Source of the DNA: Chara braunii
Lineage: Eukaryota > Streptophyta > Charophyceae > Charales > Characeae
Length of the DNA: 57,851 bases
Assembly (NCBI GenBank): GCA_003427395.1
Contig: BFEA01000008.1
Span: 5,204,672 to 5,262,522, forward strand
Reading direction: 5' to 3'
The notes under the pieces: generated by a model
Told to the model about the DNA's origin: nothing
The model's input: only the letters and a program-made list of their open reading frames with translations
Databases searched by the model: none
Translations under genes and position numbers: made by a program
In this document: positions 9,282 through 20,848 of the stretch, in pieces
Numbering within the stretch: the first letter of the stretch is position 1
Layout: each line of letters begins with the position of its first letter

Positions 9282-9421
9282 GAGTTATAATTGCAGTATG
9301 GGCCAAGATACAGTTTGCAATTGCAGTTTGGGCAATGTATACAACCCATCTTTGTGGCCAGGGAGGGTGCCCGAAGTGCAATTGCAAACTGTACCTTGGC
9401 CCATAGTGCAATTATAATTCG
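9282..9421. mobile_element. Foldback MITE-like element, 140 bp
   Basis: The arm at 9282-9330 (GAGTTATAATTGCAGTATGG, then GCCAAGATACAGTTTGCAAT) is the near-perfect reverse complement of 9372-9421. The loop is about 40 bp. Arm divergence is low, suggesting a fairly recent element. Confidence 0.75.
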
Positions 9422-10844
9422 TTTTTGTGACTCTACTCAAGTAACCCCTTGTAATTATCGATCTTGAACGGGCAAGCTTGCACTTTGTCAACACGCGCTC
9501 ACTACTTCTCTTTTTACTACGTTATTTTATTTCTCTTTTTTCTTTATCTTTGTCAGTTTGTATTTGGGACGAAAATGTGCCTAGGTGCATTTTATTCCTC
9601 CACGTGACTACAACCAGATACATTCGGGCCGATAAAGGGTAGAAGGAGAGAAGAAGGTGCAGTCGGGTTGAAGAGAGAGAGAGAGGTGTGCAGTTGGAAG
9701 AGACGAGCAGAGCAGCGGAGAGACGGAAAAAGGGTGAGAGGATGAAAGGAGAGGAGGAGCGGTACCGGTTGATGACGGGTCGGGAATGCGATGTGGGATG
9801 ATGAGCCGAAAGTCGAGCTATGGCGTGGGCCAACAGCTCGAATGAGCGCGTTGTGGTGAGACAGTGAAACCCCGACGAAACAGTCTGTCACAGTCTCTCA
9901 CTTACCATTCCCCACTCCCTCTCTGCCCATGGTTCATTGTGCCCTCTTCCCTTTCCTTTTTCTTGCCGTCCTATTTTGTTTTTTTATTTATTATCGTTCA
10001 TTTGTATTTAGGATGCAATCATGGCCAGATGCATTTTGTTGCCTGGTCGTTATCATAGTCTCGTTCATTCGGGGGTTCGACAACAGGGATGATGTTGGCA
10101 GACATGACCATAGTGGGAACGAAGATGCCTAAGTGAGCGGGCACGCACAAGGAGTGGAAAAGAGGAACAAAAAAGAAGAAAACGACGAAGAGGAACTCCA
10201 AGAGGAAGAAGGAGAGAGGATGACCGTGGTCATCTTTCTCACCATGTGCATCGTCTTCATCTCCCACAAGTCGTGGTCTTCTTCTTGGGGTCGTAATCGA
10301 TATCTCCAACGCATCATGGTCATCTTCTTCATTTGAAAGTCGTCATTCATTCTCTCTCGCTCGATTTCATGGAGAAACGAGCGAGATAGTGCTTTCACCC
10401 CAACCATATTCACCATCCTCCTTCGCCGTCGTCCTCGTCTTCTTCGCCTTCGATCTGACAGCTTTCACGCAGCCTGGTCTTCTAGACAACTCCAGTTATC
10501 CTAAGAAAAACTTCGGAGGGAACCAGCTACTAACGGTTTGACTAGTCTTTCACCCCTATATCCAGGTCCGGCGAATCGACCTGCATGTCGGTACTGCCAC
10601 AAGCCTCCACCTGAGTTCCTCTAGCCTCGCCCTATTCAGGCATAGTTCATCATCTTATGGGTCCCCGCGGAGATGCTCACACTCAAACCTCTCACAGCAG
10701 ATTGTGGTTGGCAGACAGTGCTCTCACAACTGTGCAACTTGGATCAAAGGCAGGGGCAAAACCCGACTCCACCTCAAAAAATAAAATAAAAATAATAATA
10801 AAATGAAAAAGGTAGTAGTGTTTCACTTGTGTCGTAAAACTCCC
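9422..10844. other. No supported gene
   Basis: The stretch has pyrimidine- and purine-rich tracts and overlapping frames on both strands of 60-100 codons. None shows a domain or splice structure I can defend. Confidence 0.5.
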
Positions 10845-10912
10845 ACCAGTGCAGCTCAAACTCAAGCCTAGGTTCCTACACCTGATAGGTCTACCAAATG
10901 AGCTAGGGCCAT
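10845..10912 (-). repeat. tRNA-like SINE head
   Basis: On the minus strand GGCCCTAGCTCATTTGGTAG contains an A-box (TAGCTCATTTGG). About 30 bases further CTTGAGTTTGAGCTG resembles a B-box. The spacing matches a tRNA gene, but the arms do not fold into a good tRNA, so it is a SINE head or tRNA pseudogene. Confidence 0.5.
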
Positions 10913-11484
10913 CGATTCCGAGGTCGGTCTCGGTACCGACACCAAGACCGAAATTGCTAGTGTGTCGCAGAGAACCGACCGAGGAAAAATAAAAATAAAT
11001 CAATATTGTGGATACTGGGGGAACGGAGAGGGGGAGGGACCGCCTCGCACCTTGGTCCTGCCAATCGGGCCCATTATCGGGGCTGGTAGCAACATTAATG
11101 GGGATAGCTCCGTCGACCCTCAACCCCTCTATACTTTCATGTCGCTCCATCGCTCTTTGACATCGGTTACCAGTCTTGATCCCTGAACCTCCCAGTTGAA
11201 AATCCGACACTGTAACCCATAGTGCTAGGCCCAAAGTTGGCATTAGCACTAGCCATCATCCATATGAACAAGTATTACATCGCACGTAGGCCGTCCCAAG
11301 CTCCCCAAGGCCAGATCTTGGCTTACCGATTAGATCCGCGGGCGTTGAACGCCGACACACGTCGCACGAAAGAGCCAGGTGCCTCTCATAACCGCAGCAC
11401 GCCTTATTCGTCACGCCAAACCGCTCCCATATCGTTTTAATGTCGAAAACTTAACTCTGATTAAACTGAACTTTGTTTGCCCAC

Positions 11485-11756
11485 CCCCTCATTGAGACGG
11501 TGAAAAAACTCTCACTGGCTGGCGAACGCAACGAAATACCCTGTTACCCCGTGCTATGCAGGCCCCAAATTCATTTTAGTTAAAAAGAAAACAAAGATAC
11601 ATTTCCGTAAGAACTTGCAGCCCCTTATTGAGACAGCGAAAAGACTCTCACTGACCAGCGAACGCAACCAAATACCATATTACCGCGTGTTATGTAGGCC
11701 CCAAATTCGTTTCAGTTAAAAAGAAAACAAAGACGAATTTTTGTAATAACTTGTAT
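11485..11756. repeat. 136-bp tandem duplication
   Basis: ATTGAGACGGTGAAAAAACT (from 11491) recurs diverged at 11627 (ATTGAGACAGCGAAAAGACT). The rest of the unit, through GGCCCCAAATTC and GTTAAAAAGAAAACAAAGA, is repeated in step. Many substitutions indicate an old duplication. Confidence 0.85.
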
Positions 11757-12084
11757 CACCGGCGGTCAAACCTAATGTCGGCCATAGCAATGTGGCCTTT
11801 GTGCACGCCACTCACGCACGTACTATGGTCAACTATACCGATCACATGAAAATTACTTAGTCCTAATTTAAATAAAAACAGAACGTTCGACCGACAAAGT
11901 GTCGGCTCTGTAATGTCAAGAAGAAAAATCATGCGCGCCTCAAAACTGCGTTACAAAAGAAAACAAGTTGCGGCTCGCACGACACACCCAACTTTCACTC
12001 CCAATTTTTGAATCAAAGTTTGTTTTGTATCTTGCAAAAACCAGAGTGGCTACCCTTATAAGCGTATTCGCACCGACATCGGGG

Positions 12085-12130
12085 TTAGCAGATGTAGGAT
12101 CCCTCGCTTGGGTTTGAGCCCCAACCAAAT
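12085..12130 (+). repeat. B-box-like tRNA-derived fragment
   Basis: TTGGGTTTGAGCCCCAACC contains a B-box-like core (GGGTTTGAGCCCC) and can form a T-arm hairpin. No clear A-box is found at tRNA distance, so only a SINE remnant is suggested. Confidence 0.3.
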
Positions 12131-12354
12131 CTTGTGCTGGCAGTCAAGGTGGTAGAAAACTTATGGGGAGAAAAAAATATTGGATGGATGATAGAGTTAG
12201 CTCTTGCAAAGCCGATGAACTTGATTATTGAACCCGCCACCATTGAAACAGTAGTGCAATTCGTGGGCGGTCACCTGTGAATGTACTACCTCTTGAATCC
12301 AGGAGACCGAAGAGAGCGGGAAGTTCGTTAAATGGTGCTTCAGATGAGACCTCA

Positions 12355-13116
12355 ATTTGTTGTACGAGATGGTAATTTGTTTGTTCGTGACAATAGGGGA
12401 CTGCCCAAATAAGTAGTCTTTGGCAATAATTGACAAGTGGGCGCGGTGACAGCTTTGCATGATGGACCGACTGGGGGTCACAGAGCATGGCAATCCACTT
12501 ATTATACGACGATGGAGCTGTACTATTGGGAGAGTGTATGAGATGGTGCGGCAGTATTGCAAATCCTGTGTACCTTGCTAAAAGGGATCAACCCTTAAGT
12601 GTAAGAAGTCGTTATATCCTCGGCATATAACAAAAGTAGGAGTCGTCGTACACCGGGATCTGCTAATGATGCCTGCAGAGATCGATAGGTTTAATTAGAT
12701 CCTCGATGCAAGGGATAAACTTACCAGATTTGTTAATGGCAAGGTCATTCACACTAACATAACTAGTCTTAGCGAAATGTATCGGAAAGTATTACCTTAG
12801 ATACCCTTTGGTCGTCAAGTTCGCTATGGATTGCAGCTCAGAGTTTACGTGGGTAGAAGTAAAGTAGATGTTGACAAAGTTTGAACTAATGGGAAACTAC
12901 ACCACGAAGGTTCATCCAAAGGGAAACGGCCCCATGGAACGAGGGTACAATACCATCACCAACCTTCTTGCTAAGTGGACTACTAGAAAACCCAATCAAT
13001 GGTCGAAGTTTTTACGGACTGTATTCTTTGTGAAGAACGTGACAATCAAAAGAACGAATGGTTATACTTCAACCACATTGTGGTATGGTTGTCATGCTAC
13101 GTTCCCAACAACATAA
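12355..13116 (+). pseudogene. Decayed Ty3/gypsy-type integrase
   Basis: Plus-strand frames interrupted by stops read the elements of a retroviral-type integrase in the right order. First comes a His-Cys zinc-binding segment (ALHDGPTGGHRAWQ ... YCKSCVPC, about 12440-12575), then a weak core segment (LDARDKLTRFVNGKV, about 12700). At 12915-13110 the 3' part of the core follows with NGPMERGYNTITNLLAKWTT and a C-terminal GYTSTTLWYG motif. The E of GPMERG corresponds to the third residue of the DDE triad. No LTRs are visible, so this is an old isolated fragment. Confidence 0.7.
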
Positions 13117-13194
13117 AAAATTCCCACAATTCAATAATCATTCTATAGTAAAATTACACTGGCATTCTAACATTTTAATTTCCATTCCATCTTA

Positions 13195-14340
13195 AAAAAT
13201 ATCATTTCATTTTTGAAAATTTTCGTCTTACTTGAAAACTTTCCTTCAAAAGATTTGGGTATGCCTTCTTATTTGAATTGCATGCTAGAGATAGAATGCA
13301 AGTCTGAGTGAGTTCATAAAATATTTTAATTGGACTGTCATTCATCTAAGGACTTTCAGTCATAAATAGGTTAAACCACTAGTACTTTCACCAGTGTTGG
13401 GAAATTACGAGGTTTTGCTAGTTCCCGAAAAAATCCGGGGTGGGACACAAGGTCGACAATGTCCCACAAATCTGAGTTTTATAGTGCCGCGAGTGAAAGA
13501 AAAATGAAAAAAAAAAATGTTTTAAAAGGATTTTTTTTTTTTTTCTCTACTGCAATCCTCCACAGAATGCACCTTACAGGTAAGGCACATTCTGAGTGTT
13601 ACTGTTTTCTTTTTTTTCTTTGTCGTGTGTTTCTTACGAGTCCCCTGCCAATGAGGCAGGAAAAAATCCGTGATCTGCTGAAGTTCTCCGTGATCTGCTC
13701 AAGTTCTCCATGAAGTTATGTTTTGTCAAAGGATTGCAAAGCTCATCACACTCATACTTCCAGTCATTTTCACGACCGGATTTGTGTGTCCATTTTTTTT
13801 CCCCTTCTAATCTTTTTTTTGAATCTGACAACTTGGTCACGGGGCTTAGATGCCCTCACTGAAGGCACACTCATACTGCCACTTCCAATAATGTATACAA
13901 CTACAATCACAACCGAACTTTTATTTATTTATTTATTTATTTATTTTTCTCAGGTTCACGGTCGCAACTTTGGTTTTTTTTTCGTGAGAGTACTATAAGG
14001 AAAACGGAGTGGTACCCAAGCTCGGCAAACTCGGAGCGAAGTGAAATTCAGGGTCGACAAAAACAGGCTTGGAGCTACTAGCAGTTTAAACCAATCTAAA
14101 TTAAAAGATATTTGTTGTAGTAGAATGAAAGTTTAATTAAATAATTTAATGAACTCATTCAGACTTTCATTCTATCTTCGACATATAGATGTAGTTGGAA
14201 GGGAAAACTCATTTTTAGACAGAAACTTATCAAATAAAACCAGAAATCTTAGAATTTGATGACATTGGAATGATAATTTTTAAATGTGAAAGGTTTTTTT
14301 TTTTAATGGAATGTTTTTTCAACTTTCATTTCTTGTAGGA
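13195..14340. mobile_element. AT-rich element with long inverted repeats
   Basis: The segment 13195-13350 (with GATAGAATGCAAGTCTGAGT and GAGTTCATAAAATATTTTAA) is the diverged inverse of 14118-14340 (its complement reads GATAGAATGAAAGTCTGAAT). The interior of about 770 bp contains homopolymers and a (TTTA)n run at 13921-13949 but no transposase. It may be a non-autonomous DNA transposon or two inverted insertions of one repeat. Confidence 0.5.
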
Positions 14341-14614
14341 ATTTTTCTGTTCATTGAGAGTTTCCTAAAAACTAAGAGGCGCAAGGATCTTAAGACCAAT
14401 ATGTCATTTGAAAATTTGTACTGGGCTCAACCCATGTAGTGGTATTAGCCCACCCCCGTATTATATTTAAAATAACATCGAGTTGTCTGTTGTAGTTCTG
14501 TTGTGGTAGACTCTCAAGCCTACATGGTTGCCCTGGCCCCATGGCTGAAGCTTATATTAATTCTTAACCCATACTCGAGTTGGCGATGGATACATCGCCT
14601 ATGCTACATACTAA
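14341..14614. other. No supported gene
   Basis: Short frames only. I see no RNA or repeat signal in this stretch. Confidence 0.4.
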
Positions 14615-14713
14615 CGTTGTCGAGCGCATCGGGAGGGTCCCACCCCGTTTTGTGCGGTGCCGGACCCTCCCGGCCGCGTCTTGTGCGGTGTCAGACCGAT
14701 GCGCTCGACAACG
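14615..14713. repeat. Palindrome made of LTR ends
   Basis: CGTTGTCGAGCGCATCGG (14615-14632) is perfectly complementary to 14696-14713. Between them the text GTGCGGTGCCGGACC and CTCCCGGCCGCG matches the 3' end of the LTR at 22.8-23.2 kb. The unit looks like two LTR ends joined in opposite orientation, or a small terminal-repeat derivative. Confidence 0.7.
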
Positions 14714-16514
14714 CACTCGTCGTTCGTTTGCCTGATAAAATATTAACCTTATAAACCGCTCGGCCTCCACGACCGATGGGGTTTTAATAGGATAATACTC
14801 CTTAATTTTATCGAGTGTCGTAACAAGGCACGCGCCTAATACTACGTTTAAAACTTCATCGTCTTCCACCACTGAAGTCGGGGTACAGGTTAGGTTATAC
14901 TAAACTTCCACCTTTGACTTTTGCGATCGAAGGGTATTATTACTGATTCTAACAATCTTAGCACGCATCACGAGCGTGCGCATGCACACTAACCCAATTT
15001 ATTTCTAGATGCACCTCGATCTCAATGGTCGAGGAAACCATCTCAAAGAAACGTCCGAAGAGGCACAAAACTCCTTACTTCAGATCGGGTCCATCATGGT
15101 CACCGATGTTGTTTCTGTGTTGACAGCAAAAACATAGGCAAATACCCTTGTAAAGGTATTTGCTATGACGATGCGACTACCCTGAAATCTACAATATACG
15201 CCAATTACGAAGGGAGGAATGATGAGAGACAACGTACATAGTGCACAAAATTTTAAGTTTCCTCGCTCAAATAATGTCTGGTTCTACGCTGCGACTTGTA
15301 CTCACCCCCGTACGAGTACGAGTTGTACTCATTTCTTTTATGCTACTCGTACTTAAGGCCCCGTACGACTTTTTTTAATTTTTTTTACTGTTTTTTTTTT
15401 CTCTCCAATTCTAGTAAAAATCTGCAGATAGTTCTCAGGCAAATGTTGTTTGTTTTGAGATGTTACAACACATATATTTTTTTTGGAGTTTTTGGATAAG
15501 TTTTTTTTTGTTTTTCCCCATACCATACGGGTCGTATGGGGGCGTTGTCGGCGCGAATACCCTTACGAGGGTATCCGCCCTGGGTTTTTGCAAGTAACAG
15601 AAAATTGTTTGGTTTAAAGTTTAAGTATACTGCGCTAAGCGCGGCTGCGTCTGTAATTGCGTTGACTAGGTGGTTGACCACAATAGCGAGTGTGTAGGCG
15701 CTCAGGTTTAAGGCGCGCGTGATTCTTTTCTGTTGTTGATCGTAAAGCCGGCCCGGACCTCGGTCGTTTTGCTTGTGATATGATTATTATTTATTTATTT
15801 TTTATTAAGCAGGAATTAAGGATATTTTCGATTGATTGGTACATATTGACCGAGTCGAGCGCGCGTGCGGAAAAACGGCCCGACGACGGCATCAGCAATA
15901 ACGGTGCGATTTCGTGCGGTGAGAAGGATGTAGTAGGATGGCATGCGGGGCCATTATGACATGGTATAAGCAAGTCGGCGTGGGCACTGGGAGCCACGCA
16001 ACCGGTTTTGTTGGCCCAAAGTGCCGCGCCGCACCGTCTTGTATGGTACTCTGCGGGCGCTGGTCTCAGGCTTGGGCTTAGCCCTATAGGTTACGACATT
16101 GGACTGACACTACGAAGGTTCGGGGATCGAGGCCGACAAGCGTCGACGCAGCGGCAACGGAGCATCGAGGAGGGAGCCGATGGGGTTGAGGGCCCGACAG
16201 GGCTATCCCCCTCGGATTTTGCTGGCGAGCGTGGCGGCGGGCCTGCCCCGCGGGACTGGTGAGGTATACGCAGCCCCGCTGATCCNCGACACTATTATGT
16301 TTANTTATGTATTGCCTTTCTTTTTNGTTTTATTATTTTCGGATCCTCGTCGTATCGCGTCCCATTCAGGGACGCGAGGCTGCGATAAAGTCACATGGGG
16401 TGTGTTGCATTCGCGGGGGTTGCCTGAAGTGCAATTACAAGCTGTTTTCGTGGCTGCGTCGGAGTTGCGCCTCGTCTTGTCTTGGGACGCGGCGAAGTGG
16501 GGTGCAGCAGGCCC
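14714..16514. other. No supported gene; two copies of a conserved hairpin
   Basis: Only short frames are present. The hairpin around AATACCCTTGT occurs at 15136-15168 and 15549-15580 (a third copy is at 56887). Other short palindromes are CCATACCATACGGGTCGTAT-type at 15519-15540. T runs lie at 15369-15400. Ambiguous bases occur at 16286, 16304 and 16326. Confidence 0.5.
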
Positions 16515-16585
16515 TAAGGGCCTAACTCAGTGGGTACACCCGCGAACTGTTGAAATACAGGTCCGTGTTCGAACCCAGATGATGG
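16515..16585 (+). repeat. tRNA-like SINE head, copy 1
   Basis: TAACTCAGTGGG (16523-16534) resembles an A-box and GTGTTCGAACCC (16565-16576) is a good B-box. Between them CTGTTGAAATACAG is shared with the copies at 43882 and 56015. The fold lacks convincing acceptor and anticodon arms, so this is a SINE or tRNA-derived repeat rather than a tRNA gene. Confidence 0.6.
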
Positions 16586-16700
16586 AACTTGATCTGTAAA
16601 CTTTATCTGTAAAAACAGGCATTCTAAATTGTCTGGGACCGGGGCAGGCTGACCCCGTGACCCCTGTGCTGGGAAAGCCACAGGGCATCGCCCCGGCCAC

Positions 16701-16790
16701 GTCCTTCGGGACATCCGTTAAAATTGGAACAATATAGAGAAGATTAGCACGGCCCCTGCGCGAGGACGGCCCGTATAAGTGGAAGCAGGC
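16701..16790 (+). pseudogene. U6 snRNA-like sequence, copy 1
   Basis: It begins with the U6 5' hairpin (GTCCTTCGGGAC) and continues ATCCGTTAAAATTGGAAC, AGAGAAGATTAGCACGGCCC and CTGCGCGAGGAC, following plant U6 closely for about 75 nt. U6 is the catalytic snRNA of the spliceosome. The ACAGAGA box reads AUAGAGA, the 3' part diverges, and no T-run terminator or clear upstream TATA/USE is seen. It is therefore probably a pseudogene. Confidence 0.8.
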
Positions 16791-19700
16791 CCGACGACCG
16801 AATGCTATTGCCCAGCATTCAGTAGCGGTCGGGCTGCGCAGTTCAGGACGCCAACCTCTGTCGAGAAAGCAGGGAAGCGGGGCAGCAGAGAAACGGGCGC
16901 TAACGTTGTGAAGTAGGCAGGGCGAACCTGGTCGTACGGGGGTGCCGGGTGCCTGCGCGCTGGCAGAGGGAGCGAGGGAGCGTAGGGCCGGCGGTGAGGT
17001 AGCGGGTGACTGGAGTTAGAGCCGCCAACAGTCAAGGAGGAGACTAGCAGCGGGCGAGGTAGGGGGCAAACGAATCGGGACCGGAACAGCGTCCAGGTAC
17101 ATGCGAGGAAGGAAGGGAGTGAGAGGAGGCGGGTGCAAAGGCTTTAGAGCTAAGCAGCGCAACAATGAAAGATGGGACGGCAGACGCTTAAAAGGACGGA
17201 CGGAGAACCGGGGTAGCAAGACACAGGAAGGGAGTCGGGAGTGAACCCGGATGGGGTTTGAGCCAGGTGCATTCAAACGAAGGGGACAGTGAAGTAGACA
17301 TGGCGAGGAAAGAGAGTTAGGCGCAGCGAAGGATGTCGAGTTCGCACGGCCCTTAGCGAGATCGAGTGAAGAAGGAGCCGGACTTGGGGTTTTGGCCCCG
17401 GGCGGATTCAATGGCGAAGTGGAAACGGTGGAAGGCGGAGTGTAGTCGGAGGTAAGAAGGAAACGACGTGCGCGACGCTATGGCGGAGGGAGAAAACGAT
17501 GGGAGTGAAGAATCGAGATTACACTCGATTCTCGATGGAATCGAGTGAGAAAAGATGATAGACTAGCGTTTTGGGAGTAGGCGAAATCATTGACAAGGTC
17601 AGTTTGGAAAGAAAGTTAGTGAGTAGTGAGTGATTAGAAGAAAAGTGTGCGCTGGGCGTAGTGGGGAAAGACTACGAAGAGGAGACTGAGAAAAGTGGAT
17701 GAACCCAGACTAGTTTCAGCGTCAGATCCATTCGCAGACTTTGATGGCGGAACAGTGAATATGGCGGGCTATAAAATCCCGTAGTTCGCTCGATCCTTGC
17801 CGCAATCGGGCGAACCAGGAGTCGCTCCGGGGGTATTAGGCCGGGGCGAACGTGATTCTGAAGTTAGATTAGTAAGAAAGTTAGTAGGAGTGGAAGTAAG
17901 TAGAGAAAGTTGTGCGCGGGAGGAATCGGGAGCTATGGGAAAGGAAAGAAGAAGCTAACGAAATGCTCGTTTCGGATCAATCTCGACGAGCAAAGGCTCT
18001 ATACTAAGGTTTCGGGGGACCGCGAGTCTAATAGTGTGGTCAGATCTAGTCCTAAGTTGGTAGAATAGAAGATAAGGAAGTATGGAGGTGCGCGGAGATG
18101 GTGGGAGGTGAGAGAGGAGAAGAGAGGAAAAGCGATATCCCGCCCGTCTGTTGGCGGAACGGGCGTGGGAGAGTGCATGTTAGAGGTTCTCCGGTGCTGT
18201 GCTCGTGATGGCGGAAGCGGGTTTGGAAGTTAGTGGTTAGTGTTTGGGCTGTGAGGGAACGCGCCGGAAGGGGGAGACGTTAGTGTGGTGGTATATCTTT
18301 CCCCGTTTCGGACCCCGTTTCGGGGGAAGATTCGTTTCGCTTTTCCTTTCTTTTTGTTTCAGTATGTCGTTCACTTTTGTGTTCTCGTATGTTCTTGGTA
18401 TCTACCTTGGAGCCGGTACAATGTTCATTTTGTCAGTCGGAGTAGCCCCCCCACTGGTGCGCAAGGAAGGAGGAGTAAGGTATAACTCCGGGCTCCAGTA
18501 GTAGACACTCGATTTTGCCCATCCCCCGGGGCGAAGTAGTGGGCGGACGGATGACGACGGCAGTCGGAGTTTTGAAAACTGCACGAATCGTCGCCGGTCG
18601 GGATTCTGGTTGGCCAGTGTGATTCCGGCCGCGCTAGTTTCCCCTCCTTTGGATTGGTGGGATCTCTGCCCCCAGTGCCGCAAAACTGGCCAGGTGCATT
18701 GGGGTGGTGAGTGATGGGGAGAGCGAGCGAGAGTACATACTTACCTGTTTGACGACGCGTCGGTCACCCCTTCGTCGGGGGCAGCATGTTTATGGTGGTG
18801 TGGAGGTCTTCGGAAGCTACAGGAAGGGGAACGTGCAAGGGAGGCTTGGCAATGTATTTGGTCTGGTGCTACAGCAGGCTTATCCGGCCTTCCTCACCCT
18901 TTCTATGGGAGTAGCGGGAAGCAGGTCGCGCCGTTAGAAACTTATCTGCTGTTTGACTAATGTTCACCTCACGATTGGGGTAGACGACTTGAGAGCGCTG
19001 CCCGCTGTATTGACTAGAGTAGCCGAGAGTTAACTGCGGGCTTACCTATTGACAAGGGCCGGTATATTCTGCAGAATAGGCTGGCTGCGGGCAGGACAAG
19101 GAAGAGGGGACTGTTGTTGTGTGTTGGTATTGCGGACCGGGCACGTGCTGCGGCTGGTTCTATTGGACCATCGTGGAGTACTTCTGCTGCGTTTGAAGGC
19201 AAAAATGGGCTGCAGTGCGGTACTGATCGCACTAAGGAGAGGTGTGAAGCTAAGGGGAGGTGACAAGGCTGGGCAACTAGAGGGTTAGTGCTGCAAATTA
19301 GGATGTTGCCAGGAGGTTGACTGCGGCAAGCTGACTCCAGAAGGTTGACCAAGCTGTCGGTTGGTCGTCATTGCGGGGGCCTCAGGCGTTGGAAGATAAC
19401 AAGGCCCTCTCCCGCGAGTCAAAGTGCAACTCTCTTGTATCTGAGAGTCTCTACCTTCTACTTCTATCCCTTTCTTAATCTAAGTCTAGTCTACTGGTTA
19501 CGAGAGGAAGGCGGCAAGCAGGATTGCAACCTGTAGGTCCGCGTCAAGACTCTGTGGGGAGTCCACCCACCGATTGCGGGAGCTTTGCCGGAACCTAGAC
19601 GAGGTTCTGGAGGCAGGGAATCATCAGGTATACCATCTCCATCTGTACAACCTACTACTACCCATGTTTGCCTATCTCCCTGTAGTATGATTGCAGTATG

Positions 19701-19881
19701 CATGTGTTGTCCCTATGGTTTTTGCTTTCTCTTCAAGACATAATCAGACTAAAAGGAAAGAATGTGTGAGAGTGAAGTTCAAGTTCCTTCTTTATTCTGA
19801 CTGAAAGCAGACAAAGGGATAAACAGGGGGAAGGTGGGAGGAAGGCAGCTTTGCATGCGTTTGGAAGGGTCAACCAAAGCC
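16791..19881. other. No supported gene in 3.1 kb
   Basis: Moderately GC-rich, with short frames on both strands. The longest (131 codons, minus, 17016-17411) is Pro/Leu/Ser-rich without recognisable domains. A small hairpin ACTCGATTCTCGATGGAATC lies at 17512-17536. Unrecognised UTRs or exons of long-intron genes cannot be excluded. Confidence 0.5.
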
Positions 19882-20566
19882 TGAGCATTGTTTCTACTGT
19901 GAATGGCTCAGGGCTATGTTTATTTGGCTGTTTTCTGAAGGACCAGACATTGTTTCTACTGTGAATGACCTGGTTGCTAAGTTTATTTAGTTCTTTTCTG
20001 GAGGACCAGGCATTGTTTCTACTGTGAATGGCCTGTTTTTTCTTTAATTAACTGTGAGGGTTTGCCTGATTGAAGGGGTTTAAATTTTTGTTTATTCTGA
20101 GGGAGGATTTTTTGTCTAAGGCCAAGCATTGTTTCCATGGTGAATGGTTTAGCCTGAAAACCACGCACATAAATTAAACTAAGTATACAGGAAAGTACCT
20201 TATGTATATTTGCATATGAACTGGCAGTTGGGCATTGTTTCTACTGTGAATGGTCCAGCGTTAAGTCATACCATTAAGAAAAGAAAAGGAAAAATACAAT
20301 ATATAAATGAAAATAGTCTGGCAAGCTGAACATTGTTTCTACTGTGAATGGTTCAGTCCCCTGCCCATATTTGCCTTTTCTTTTTGAAAACAAAGTCAGA
20401 GAAATACTAAATCTTTAGATATTAAACAGCACAGGGCGACTAGGCATTGTTTCCATGGCAAATGGCCTAGTTATCTGCCCAAAAGAAGAGAAAAGTAGTT
20501 GTGCAACCTGTTCGTGTATATTATAAAGACAAGCTGGGCATTGTTTCCATGACGAATAGTCCAACT
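19882..20566. repeat. Hairpin array A: eight units with covarying stems
   Basis: Eight units lie at 19882-19910, 19943-19973, 20006-20035, 20119-20155, 20228-20257, 20325-20356, 20440-20470 and 20532-20566. Each has the core CATTGTTTCTACTGTGAATG or a close variant (CCATGG-type loop in units 4, 7 and 8). CATT pairs with AATG, and the flanks extend the stem past one bulged base. The flanks differ between units but remain complementary: GAGC/GCTC, CCAG/CTGG, CAGG/CCTG, CTGAA/TTCAG, CTAGG/CCTAG. Spacer sequences are unrelated and range from about 60 to 115 bp start to start. This is the signature of a conserved RNA (or ssDNA) structure; function unknown. Confidence 0.85.
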
Positions 20567-20848
20567 CTATGTCTTATGTAAGATGGGTATAAGGATTCAA
20601 GAACTTGAAGATTCACGAACTATTCGTATGGAATGAACTTGGGATGGTGAGAGTACTTACATTCGTGGTTTGGTTTGCATGTGACTGAATGATATCGTTA
20701 GTTTGTTTGGGTTTATACTATAGGTAGTTGCTTTAGTTGCTCGCCACGTGCTAGAGTCATAGGAGTTAGTGTCAATTCCTGCATTTTCTGTAATAACTTT
20801 TTTTTACTTAGGTCAATTCCTGCATTTTCTGAGATCTTTTTCTTAGAC
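20567..20848. other. Linker between hairpin arrays
   Basis: No gene. GTCAATTCCTGCATTTTCTG occurs twice, at about 20771 and 20813, separated by a short T-rich segment. Confidence 0.5.

Noticed and set aside
16515-16585. Functional tRNA genes at 16.5, 39.5, 43.9 or 56.0 kb
   Set aside because: A- and B-boxes are present, but acceptor and anticodon arms do not pair as in a tRNA and the same sequence recurs as a repeat.
16701-16790. Functional U6 gene
   Set aside because: The ACAGAGA box is changed, the 3' part diverges, and no T-run terminator or upstream promoter is seen.
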